From positions 1 to 20,698 of the forward strand of contig JASLIE010000274.1 of NCBI GenBank assembly GCA_030152985.1: a DNA stretch of 20,698 bases, written 5' to 3'. Position 1 is the stretch's first letter. Each line of letters starts with the position of its first letter. Position numbers and translations under genes: made by a program. Shown in pieces: positions 14,694 through 20,698 of this stretch. Below the pieces are notes generated by a model. It was not told where the DNA came from and made no database searches. It saw nothing but the letters and a program-made list of their open reading frames with translations. Origin of the DNA: Bacillaceae bacterium. GTDB taxonomy: Bacteria; Bacillota; Bacilli; Bacillales; Amphibacillaceae.

Positions 14694-15599
14694 ATGGAAT
14701 TAAGGCAAATTAAGTACTTTATCGAAGTAGCTAAACGTGAACATATGACTGAAGCAGCTGATGCATTACATGTCGCGCAATCGGCTGTGAGTCGGCAAAT
14801 TGCTAATTTAGAAGAAGAATTAAATGTGAAGTTATTTATTCGTGAGGGGCGTACAGTCAGGTTAACACCGATTGGTAAAATATTTCTTGAACAAATGGAG
14901 CGAGCAGTGAATGTGATTGATGATGCAGTCCAAGTTGTGACTGAGTATATTGACCCAGAACAAGGAACTATTCATATTGGCTTTCCGACAAGTTTATCAA
15001 ACTATATTTTACCACGTGCCCTATCTTTTTTTAGGAAAAACTATCCACATGCTAAATTTGAGTTGCACCAAGGTTCTTACAATGATTTAATTGAGTTTGT
15101 TTTAAGTGGCGAAATTAATCTTGCTTTATTAGGTCCTTTACCAAAAGGCTATAAACGGATCAAAAGTACAGTTCTATTTACAGAAGATATTGTTGCGCTC
15201 CTGCCGTCTGATCACCGCTTAGCTGGGCGTGCAGCAATCAAGTTATCGGAATTACAAAATGAGGGTTTTGTCTTGTTTCCGGAAGGCTATGTCTTACGTG
15301 ATTTAATCGATAAAGGCTGTATGCAGGGCGGTTTTAAGCCAAAAGTATCCTTTGTCGGACGTGATGTTGATGCGATTAAGGGGCTAGTTTCTGCCGGTCT
15401 AGGGATTACACTTGTTCCTGAGGTCACCTTAATTGATAATATTCCACGTAACACAGTGAAGGTCCGTGTAACAGATCCAGACTTAAATCGTTCAGTTGGC
15501 GTGATTGTTCCGTCTGATCGAGAGTTATTGCCAACAGAAAAGATATTTTTTGACTTTATCAAAGAGTTTTTCCAACGTTTAGAGAAGTTTCAAAAATAA
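14694..15599 (+). CDS. gltC: LysR-family regulator, GltC-like
   Basis: A 301-residue LysR-type regulator. Residues 1-60 are the winged helix: MELRQIKYFIEVAKREHMTE, then AADALHVAQSAVSRQIANLEEELNVKLF. A linker helix follows, then a periplasmic-binding-like effector domain with IGFPTSLSNYILP (about 96-108), GLVSAGLGITLVPE (231-244) and a FEREGR-like region (49-53). The whole length closely resembles B. subtilis GltC, the activator of glutamate synthase genes that senses 2-oxoglutarate and glutamate. Start ATG 14694 has AGGGGTGA about seven bases upstream. It is divergent from gdhA rather than gltAB, so it probably activates or represses NADP-GDH synthesis. The symbol is by homology; the target is inferred. 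Confidence 0.8.
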   Translation: MELRQIKYFIEVAKREHMTEAADALHVAQSAVSRQIANLEEELNVKLFIREGRTVRLTPIGKIFLEQMERAVNVIDDAVQVVTEYIDPEQGTIHIGFPTSLSNYILPRALSFFRKNYPHAKFELHQGSYNDLIEFVLSGEINLALLGPLPKGYKRIKSTVLFTEDIVALLPSDHRLAGRAAIKLSELQNEGFVLFPEGYVLRDLIDKGCMQGGFKPKVSFVGRDVDAIKGLVSAGLGITLVPEVTLIDNIPRNTVKVRVTDPDLNRSVGVIVPSDRELLPTEKIFFDFIKEFFQRLEKFQK

Positions 15600-15650
15600 A
15601 TGAAATGAGTTGCATGTCTTTACTTTTTTTGTTACAGTTATTTCAGTAGC

Positions 15651-15697
15651 AATCAATATATAGACAAAATAAAATTAAATAACACAATATATAGTTT
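15651..15697 (+). promoter_or_regulatory. Tandem NrdR boxes at the RNR promoter
   Basis: Two copies of CAATATATAG (15654-15663 and 15685-15694) match the core CWATATATWG of the NrdR box; the wider 16-mers are 15651-15666 and 15682-15697. They are exactly 31 bp apart, three helical turns, the spacing usual for paired NrdR sites. The second overlaps a likely -10 region (with TAGACA at 15661 as possible -35), just before the riboswitch begins. NrdR is the ATP/dATP-sensing repressor of RNR genes. Confidence 0.8.
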
Positions 15698-15699
15698 TT

Positions 15700-15862
15700 G
15701 AATCAAGGTGGTGTAGAAATACACCTTAAAATGGGAATCTAGTCAAGCTAGAACTGCCCCCGCAACTGTAAGTGAGGACGCATTACAAAATAAACCACTG
15801 TGGTATTCACGGGAAGGATTTGTAATAAGGATGAATCACAAGTCAGGAGACCTGCCTTATTC
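15700..15862 (+). ncRNA. Cobalamin (B12) riboswitch aptamer
   Basis: The conserved cobalamin elements occur in order: an outer P1 stem (15700-15708 with 15855-15862, one bulge), a GGTGT/ACACC hairpin (about 15710-15725), GGGAA, the hairpin TCTAG/CTAGA, the invariant GCCCCCGCAACTGTAA (15755-15770), ATTACAAA pairing with TTTGTAAT (15782-15789 with 15819-15826), CCACTG followed by CACGGGAAGG, and the B12 box AGTCAGGAGACCTGCC (15841-15856). It precedes the class I RNR operon. High adenosylcobalamin is expected to switch the operon off through the terminator that follows. Confidence 0.95.
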
Positions 15863-15902
15863 AAGTAAGTTTCTAACATCTTCGGGGTGAAGGGTTTGGA
15901 GG

Positions 15903-15938
15903 CGGGAACTGTTAATGACTCTGTGTCTCTAACAGCCG
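15903..15938 (+). promoter_or_regulatory. Candidate antiterminator stem of the riboswitch
   Basis: CGG (15903-15905) and CTGTTA (15909-15914) can pair with TAACAG-CCG (15930-15938), with a three-base bulge. This uses the first five bases of the terminator's 5' arm, so the two structures exclude each other, as expected of an antiterminator. No folding energy was calculated. Confidence 0.5.
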
Positions 15939-15976
15939 TTTGTCCACGCTTTATTCCGTGGATGAACGGCTTTTTT
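15934..15976 (+). terminator. Riboswitch-controlled intrinsic terminator
   Basis: A 15-bp stem (15934-15948 with 15957-15971, including two G-U pairs) has an eight-base loop and ends in six T (15971-15976). It lies about 70 bases after the B12 box and 27 bases before nrdE, so it would stop transcription before the operon when the aptamer is bound. Confidence 0.9.
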
Positions 15977-16002
15977 GTGTTGTTTACGGGAGGAAGATTG
16001 AA

Positions 16003-18210
16003 GTGCAAATAAAAGAATTAATTGAAGACCTAACCGGTGAATTACAAATCGATTTGCCTGCATATCTAGAGAAGGCAGAGCGAACAATTGATCCGGAAGC
16101 AAATGATGCTTCAAAGATGGACTCACTTATTAAAAATGCCTTAGAAAATATTGATGAAGCAAATCCTGATTGGACTTATCTTGCAAGCAGACTTTATTTA
16201 GAAGGCTTGTATAAAGAGGCGGCGAGCAATAGGGGTTATGATAAAAAGGATAAGTATGGTGATTTTTACGACTTAATTAAACAGTTAACGGATAAAGGCA
16301 TTTATGCGCCTGTTATTTTAGAAAGGTATACAAAAGAAGAGATTGATAAGTTTTCAGAAGCGATTCAACCTGAACGGGATTATTTATTTGATTATTTAGG
16401 CTTATATACTTTCTCGACTCGATATTTAGCTATTGATCACGAAAAGAGATTGTTTGAACTCCCCCAGGAGCGTTGGATGATTATTGCGCTTTACTTAATG
16501 CAGAATGAAGCGGTCTCAAAGCGGACAGAACTTGTCCTTGAAGCATACTGGGCCTTAAGTAATTTATATATGACCGTTGCAACACCGACAATGAATAATG
16601 CGGGTAAAACGCATGGGCAGCTCTCAAGTTGTTTTATTGATACGGTTGATGATAGTTTACAGTCGATTTATGATGTGAACTCTGATGTTGCTCAGCTTTC
16701 TAAAAATGGGGGCGGAATTGGTGTTTATATGGGTAAGGTTCGCGGGCGTGGTAGCTCAATTAAAGGTTTTAAAGGGATGTCGAGTGGCGTTGTTCCCTGG
16801 ATTCGCCAGCTGAATAATACGGCTGTCAGTGTTGATCAATTAGGTACGCGAAAGGGTGCAATCGCAATTTATTTAGATGCTTGGCACATTGACATTGAAC
16901 CGTTTTTAGACTTAAAGCTAAATAATGGTGATGAGCGCATGCGTGCACATGATATTTTCACAGGCATTACTTTGCCGGATTATTTTATGGAACAAGTTGA
17001 AGCACGTGGAGACTGGTATTTATTTGATCCACATGAGGTACGTGAAGTGATGGGGTATTCACTTGAAGATTATTATGACGAAGAAAAAGGAGCAGGAAGT
17101 TGGCGGGAGAAGTACCTTGAATGTGTAGCAGATGAGCGTCTAGCAAAGCGTAAGATTAAAGCTATTGATCTGATGAAAAGAATCATGGTGTCACAGCTTG
17201 AGACGGGAACTCCTTTTATGTTTTACCGTGATGAGGTCAACCGTCAGAACAATAATGATCATGCAGGCATTATTTATTGCTCAAATTTATGCACAGAAAT
17301 CACGCAAAACCAGTCGCCAACTCAGTTCTTAGAAGAGTATGTTGAAAATGAAGATACCATTGTTAAAAAATATAAAGCAGGTGATTATGTCGTCTGTAAT
17401 TTAAGTTCGGTTAACTTAGGAAGAGCGGTCATAGCAGGTGTCCTCGAACGCTTAATCGCGATTCAAGTTAGGATGCTTGATAATGTGATTGATATTAATA
17501 GTTTGCCGATTAAACAGACGACACTTACAAATCAAAAGTACCGTGCCATTGGTTTAGGCACCTTTGGTTGGCATCACCTCCTTGCACTAAAAGGTATAGC
17601 CTGGGAGTCAGAAGAAGCAGTTGCTTATGCAGATGAGCTTTACGAAGAAATTGCTTATTTGACAATCAAGGCGAGTATGCAATTGAGTAAGGAAAAAGGT
17701 GAGTATCCACTTTTTCCACAAAGTAAATGGGCAACTGGAGCTTACTTTAAGGAAAAAGGCTACGCATCTGATGCTTGGAAAAGCTTGCAAGCTCAAGTGC
17801 AGGATAACGGGATTAGAAATGGTTATCTTATGGCGATTGCACCAAACTCATCGACCTCAATCATTGCCGGCTCAACGGCAAGTATTGATCCTGTCTTTAA
17901 GGTCTTTTATCACGAGGAAAAGAAGGATTTTAAAATACCAGTTACAGCACCTGATTTAACAACAACTACTTATGAACATTATTTAAGAAGTGCTTATATT
18001 CTTGATCAGCGTTGGTCGGTTAAGCAAAACGCAGCCCGTCAAAAGCATATTGACCAAGCAATTTCGTTTAACCTCTATGTTCCAAATACGATTCGTGCTT
18101 CTGTGCTTTTAGATCTTCACCTGCAGGCATGGCAAGAAGGACTTAAAACGACTTATTATGTGAGATCAACATCAACTGATATCGAAGAGTGTGAATGGTG
18201 TCATTCATAA
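16003..18210 (+). CDS. nrdE: Class I ribonucleoside-diphosphate reductase, large (catalytic) subunit
   Basis: A 735-residue alpha subunit that makes deoxyribonucleotides from NDPs, with the radical supplied by the small subunit. Active-site residues are complete: C210 (QLSSCFID) pairs with C465 (VVCNLSSVNL); N428-L-C430-T-E432 is the catalytic loop with thiyl Cys; Y718-Y719 pass the radical; the mobile tail has C730-x2-C733. PNSSTSIIAGSTASIDP (614-630) is conserved. No clear N-terminal ATP-cone is seen, as in class Ib. GTG 16003 is chosen because GGGAGGAAG (15988-15996) lies six bases before it; the longer in-frame ORF from 15940 would begin inside the terminator stem. It is followed after 12 bases by the flavodoxin gene. 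Class Ib is favoured by gene order. Confidence 0.92.
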   Translation: MQIKELIEDLTGELQIDLPAYLEKAERTIDPEANDASKMDSLIKNALENIDEANPDWTYLASRLYLEGLYKEAASNRGYDKKDKYGDFYDLIKQLTDKGIYAPVILERYTKEEIDKFSEAIQPERDYLFDYLGLYTFSTRYLAIDHEKRLFELPQERWMIIALYLMQNEAVSKRTELVLEAYWALSNLYMTVATPTMNNAGKTHGQLSSCFIDTVDDSLQSIYDVNSDVAQLSKNGGGIGVYMGKVRGRGSSIKGFKGMSSGVVPWIRQLNNTAVSVDQLGTRKGAIAIYLDAWHIDIEPFLDLKLNNGDERMRAHDIFTGITLPDYFMEQVEARGDWYLFDPHEVREVMGYSLEDYYDEEKGAGSWREKYLECVADERLAKRKIKAIDLMKRIMVSQLETGTPFMFYRDEVNRQNNNDHAGIIYCSNLCTEITQNQSPTQFLEEYVENEDTIVKKYKAGDYVVCNLSSVNLGRAVIAGVLERLIAIQVRMLDNVIDINSLPIKQTTLTNQKYRAIGLGTFGWHHLLALKGIAWESEEAVAYADELYEEIAYLTIKASMQLSKEKGEYPLFPQSKWATGAYFKEKGYASDAWKSLQAQVQDNGIRNGYLMAIAPNSSTSIIAGSTASIDPVFKVFYHEEKKDFKIPVTAPDLTTTTYEHYLRSAYILDQRWSVKQNAARQKHIDQAISFNLYVPNTIRASVLLDLHLQAWQEGLKTTYYVRSTSTDIEECEWCHS

Positions 18211-18222
18211 GGAGGTAGAAAG

Positions 18223-18657
18223 ATGAAGGTCTTAATCGCCTATTTAAGTTATAGCGGGAATACAGAAGAGATAGCTGAAGTGATTGAAAAAGAACTGAGA
18301 AGCAGACAGATGACTGTAGAGATGCATGAGATTGGCTTGGACGCTCCAGTTGATGTCAGTGCTTATGACGCTTTGTTTTTAGGAAGTTTTACCTGGGATT
18401 ACGGAAGGACGCCGGATGAGGTCAAGGATTTTATTTTAGAAGTAGCTTATAAACCAGACAATGTTTATGTGTTTGGCTCAGGTGACACACAGTTTGGAGG
18501 AGATGAGCTTTTCTGCCGTGCAGTTGATAAGCTTGCTCACTTTTATGAGAGTAAACATCCAGGCTTAAAAATAGAACAGTCACCAAGAGGCTCGCAAGAA
18601 GAAAAAATTAAAGTATGGTTGGAAGGAGTTTTAAAAAATGTCACAAGTTTTGCTTAA
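18223..18657 (+). CDS. Flavodoxin in the RNR operon (NrdI-position)
   Basis: A 144-residue flavodoxin with the FMN phosphate loop S9-Y-S-G-N-T14, the first FMN loop GSFTWDYGRTP (54-64, W58 as likely stacking residue), and the second loop GSGDTQFGGDELF (85-97). It sits where nrdI lies in nrdEIF operons. NrdI reduces oxygen to assemble the metal-tyrosyl cofactor of NrdF, whereas true flavodoxins are electron carriers. This one is longer than NrdI (about 120-135) and has the long, well-formed FMN loops of flavodoxins. By position it probably supplies electrons or oxidant for NrdF activation. AAGGAGG lies seven bases before ATG 18223; the gene overlaps nrdF by 20 bases. I leave the symbol empty because nrdI is not assured. 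Confidence 0.85.
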   Translation: MKVLIAYLSYSGNTEEIAEVIEKELRSRQMTVEMHEIGLDAPVDVSAYDALFLGSFTWDYGRTPDEVKDFILEVAYKPDNVYVFGSGDTQFGGDELFCRAVDKLAHFYESKHPGLKIEQSPRGSQEEKIKVWLEGVLKNVTSFA

Positions 18658-19681
18658 GCGTGCAAAAACGCTTGAACCACGTTACCCGAATAAATCAACG
18701 GGAGTTTTTGGGGGTGAGTCGAGTGGGATTTTAAATTGGAATGATATTGCTTATCCGCATTGGTATAAAATGTATAAGCGACTTGTCGGAAATTATTGGC
18801 AGGCTGACGAAGTCGATATGACGAGTGATGTGAAGCAATTTAATCATCTTTCTGAAAGTGAAAAAGATGCTTATTTAAAAATCATTGGACTTTTATCAAC
18901 TTTAGATGCGCCTCAAACACGCACTGCCCTTTTGATTTCTTTATATGCAACAGATCCATCAATTCAGTCGATTATGGCAGTGATTGCTCAGCAGGAAGCG
19001 GTTCATAATGAAAGTTATTCTTATGTCCTTTCATCGGTTGTTTCCCTGCAAGAGCAAAATGAATCTTTTCAATTGGGGCGTCGAGACCCTGTTTTATTAA
19101 AACGTAATGACGCCATTATGAAGCATTACAATAAGTTTGTTGATGAGCCAACACTTGAAAACATTTTACGGACGCTTGTCTATACGATTTTACTTGAAGG
19201 CATGTTCTTTTATTCTGGCTTTGCTTTCTTTTACAATCTTGCCCGTCATAATAAGATGGTTGGGACCTCAACGATGGTTAGCTATATTAATCGTGATGAA
19301 TTAGAGCATGGCCGTTTTATTTCAGAGCTATTTAGAGCCACCTTAGGAGAAAATCCATCCTTAAATACAGAAGAATTTACGGCGTGGGTTTATGATGCCT
19401 TTCGTGAATCCGTCGAGCTTGAGATTGAGTGGTCAAGTTATGTTTTAAAAGATGTTGAGGGAATTGATTTAGTTGAAATGGCAGGCTATATTAAATACCG
19501 AGCAAATAAAATGTTGCGCATGATGGGTTTGAGTGAAATTTATCCTGACTATGTAGATAACCCAATGAAGTGGATTCGTGCTTATGTGGATAATTTTGAT
19601 GACACAAAAACAGATTTTTTCGAACAAAAATCACGTCAATACACAAAAACAAGTGATTTAAATGGCTTTGACGACCTCTAA
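18638..19681 (+). CDS. nrdF: Class I ribonucleotide reductase, small (radical) subunit
   Basis: A 347-residue beta subunit with a dimetal site and tyrosyl radical. All ligands are visible: D90 (STLDAPQT), E120 and H123 (QQEAVHNESY), E187 (LLEGMFFYSGF), E221 and H224 (RDELEHGRF); radical Tyr is Y127, four after H123. The complete ligand set excludes the metal-free class Ie type. A first-position Asp is normal for NrdF, and the metal (Mn or Fe) cannot be told from sequence. It starts at ATG 18638 inside the flavodoxin gene, with GGAAGGAG nine bases upstream, so translation is likely coupled. It is the last gene of the riboswitch operon and is followed by a terminator. Confidence 0.93.
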   Translation: MSQVLLKRAKTLEPRYPNKSTGVFGGESSGILNWNDIAYPHWYKMYKRLVGNYWQADEVDMTSDVKQFNHLSESEKDAYLKIIGLLSTLDAPQTRTALLISLYATDPSIQSIMAVIAQQEAVHNESYSYVLSSVVSLQEQNESFQLGRRDPVLLKRNDAIMKHYNKFVDEPTLENILRTLVYTILLEGMFFYSGFAFFYNLARHNKMVGTSTMVSYINRDELEHGRFISELFRATLGENPSLNTEEFTAWVYDAFRESVELEIEWSSYVLKDVEGIDLVEMAGYIKYRANKMLRMMGLSEIYPDYVDNPMKWIRAYVDNFDDTKTDFFEQKSRQYTKTSDLNGFDDL

Positions 19682-19722
19682 AACGACTTTTTAGTCGTTT
19701 TTGTCGTTTTATGACAAAAAAC
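19681..19722 (+). terminator. Intrinsic terminator of the RNR operon
   Basis: AAACGACT / AGTCGTTT (19681-19688 with 19693-19700, four-T loop) starts right at the nrdF stop and is followed by TTGTCGTTTT. A second hairpin, GTTTTTGTC with GACAAAAA (19697-19705 with 19713-19720), overlaps it. One or both probably end transcription. Confidence 0.65.
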
Positions 19723-19724
19723 CT

Positions 19725-19753
19725 TTCATAAATAACTATACATAAGGTACAAT
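19725..19753 (+). promoter_or_regulatory. Candidate promoter of the SWIM-domain gene
   Basis: TTCATA (19725-19730), 17-base spacer, TACAAT (19748-19753), about 35 bases before the ATG. The spacing is ideal; the -35 matches four of six consensus bases. Confidence 0.45.
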
Positions 19754-19788
19754 AAAGTAATGGTGTTTTTAAAAGGAAGGTTTTATAA

Positions 19789-20698
19789 ATGAAGGTATTA
19801 AGCAAAGAGTTGATTCAAAGTAAGTTCCCGTCAATTATGTATAAACGTGGACTTGCTTATTATAATAGTGAGAGTGTTTCGGATCTGAGTTTTGATTCAA
19901 ATAATGAAGTTTGGAATGCCAATGTTGAAGGAACGGAACTTTACTTAGTGGAGGTTGATTTAGCCAAGTTTGAAACAGACGAAAGCTTTGGTCATTGTGA
20001 CTGTCCGGCCTTTCACGCTTATGGCTATTGTAAGCATATTGTTGCGACCCTCTTAGAGGTAAATGATCGTTTGAAATTAGAGTCAGGTGACTTTAAGTAC
20101 GAATTATCTAATCAATTTATTCGTGCGCTCTCAGGTGCTCATGAGGCAAAATTAGATGTTTTATCAGGAAAAGAGGCACTTCATATCGAGTATAGCTTAA
20201 AGTGGGATCTAGAACATCAGCTTTTTATTCAATTAAAAGTAGGTGTAGACAGATTGTATGTCGTTAAAAGTGTTGGTGACTTTATCGAGAATGTTTTGTC
20301 GAATGAGCAGCAATACTTTACAACGAATTTTACCTTTGATCCTTATGAACATTATGTGCTCGAAAAAGACTTAGAGATACTTAAATTCATGCGAGCAATT
20401 ATAAATGGGGAAGGCGTTTATTTAAGTTCGAATACACCCAGTTATTTTAGGGAGAGTTCATCAGGTAGGCGTCTGATTATTCCACCAATTGCCCTGAGAC
20501 AGATGCTTGAATTACTGATTGACCGTGATTTTAAGGTCGAACAAGATGGGCTTACTTTTTCACATATTTCGCTTGCTTCATCGGAACTACCTTTTCACTT
20601 TAGCTTAGAAAAAAATGAACAAAATGAACTCACGCTTGCCATGCATGATGTAGCAGGGGCTGTTTATTTTGAAGTTTATCAGGTCTTATTTTCAAATG
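19789..20698 (+). CDS. SWIM zinc-finger protein, probably SNF2-type helicase N-terminus (partial)
   Basis: The frame is open from ATG 19789 (AAGGAAGG eight bases upstream) to the window end: 303 codons without stop. Residues 70-83 carry a SWIM zinc motif, C70-x-C72-P ... C81-x-H83 (GHCDCPAFHAYGYCKHIVA). The N-terminal stretch SIMYKRGLAYYNSESV, before the motif, is typical of the SWIM entry. Residues after about 100 are a beta-rich region like the SNF2-associated domain of bacterial SNF2 helicases such as B. subtilis YwqA. The ATPase motor would lie outside the window, so the helicase identity is inferred; a SWIM protein without helicase is possible. Confidence 0.75.
   Translation, partial: MKVLSKELIQSKFPSIMYKRGLAYYNSESVSDLSFDSNNEVWNANVEGTELYLVEVDLAKFETDESFGHCDCPAFHAYGYCKHIVATLLEVNDRLKLESGDFKYELSNQFIRALSGAHEAKLDVLSGKEALHIEYSLKWDLEHQLFIQLKVGVDRLYVVKSVGDFIENVLSNEQQYFTTNFTFDPYEHYVLEKDLEILKFMRAIINGEGVYLSSNTPSYFRESSSGRRLIIPPIALRQMLELLIDRDFKVEQDGLTFSHISLASSELPFHFSLEKNEQNELTLAMHDVAGAVYFEVYQVLFSN

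Noticed and set aside
15940..16002. N-terminal extension of nrdE from an ATG at 15940
   Set aside because: The start lies inside the riboswitch terminator stem and has no ribosome site; GTG 16003 has a strong one.
15748..16126. Antisense frames of 86 and 65 codons across the riboswitch and the nrdE start
   Set aside because: They overlap a conserved structured RNA and a real gene, and resemble no known protein.
18638..19681. Metal-free (class Ie) RNR because a flavodoxin lies beside nrdF
   Set aside because: All six metal ligands and the radical tyrosine are present in the small subunit.
1..20698. CRISPR arrays, insertion sequences, tRNA or rRNA genes, prophage parts
   Set aside because: No repeated-spacer pattern, transposase, terminal repeats or RNA-gene signatures were seen in any gap.

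Overview
The window comes from a low-GC Gram-positive bacterium (Firmicutes, Bacilli). The evidence is the AT-rich sequence, strong AAGGAGG-type Shine-Dalgarno sites, frequent TTG and GTG starts, a group 1 seven-subunit Mrp antiporter operon, a GltC-type regulator, an Fsr-type MFS pump and a class I ribonucleotide reductase (RNR) operon behind a cobalamin riboswitch. The Mrp operon and a KdpD-type Usp protein fit a Bacillaceae-like organism exposed to salt or alkali. The RlmN form looks closer to that of Lactobacillales. The genus cannot be fixed by eye. It reads as ordinary chromosome: I see no mobile element, CRISPR array, tRNA or rRNA.

Layout. (1) 1-2106: the first 20 codons of a LysR-type regulator on the minus strand, divergent from a short OmpR/BTAD-type regulator, then a convergent YutJ-like NADH dehydrogenase. 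(2) 2178-4415, minus: a luciferase-like flavin monooxygenase followed by an Fsr-type MFS exporter. Their promoter is covered by two abutting perfect 16-bp palindromes. (3) 4593-5651, plus: rlmN. (4) 5672-11431, minus: mrpABCDEFG with overlapping or abutting genes. (5) 11612-12292, plus: a stand-alone KdpD-type Usp protein, divergent from mrpA. (6) 12335-13051, minus: a sirtuin. (7) gdhA (minus) and a GltC-like LysR activator (plus), divergent over a 185-bp control region. (8) 15650-19681, plus: tandem NrdR boxes 31 bp apart, a cobalamin riboswitch with an intrinsic terminator, then nrdE, a flavodoxin and nrdF. (9) 19789 to the end: the 5' part of a SWIM zinc-finger protein, probably the N-terminus of a SNF2-type helicase.

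How the parts work together. The RNR operon appears to have two controls: NrdR repression at initiation, and B12-dependent premature termination in the leader. This suggests that a B12-dependent RNR is encoded elsewhere. The GltC-like activator next to NADP-type gdhA points to control of glutamate synthesis through GDH. The Mrp operon and the Usp protein may share a cation, pH or osmotic theme.

Several starts were re-placed from Shine-Dalgarno spacing: nrdE at GTG 16003, gdhA at TTG 14508, the sirtuin at ATG 13051 and the Usp protein at GTG 11612.
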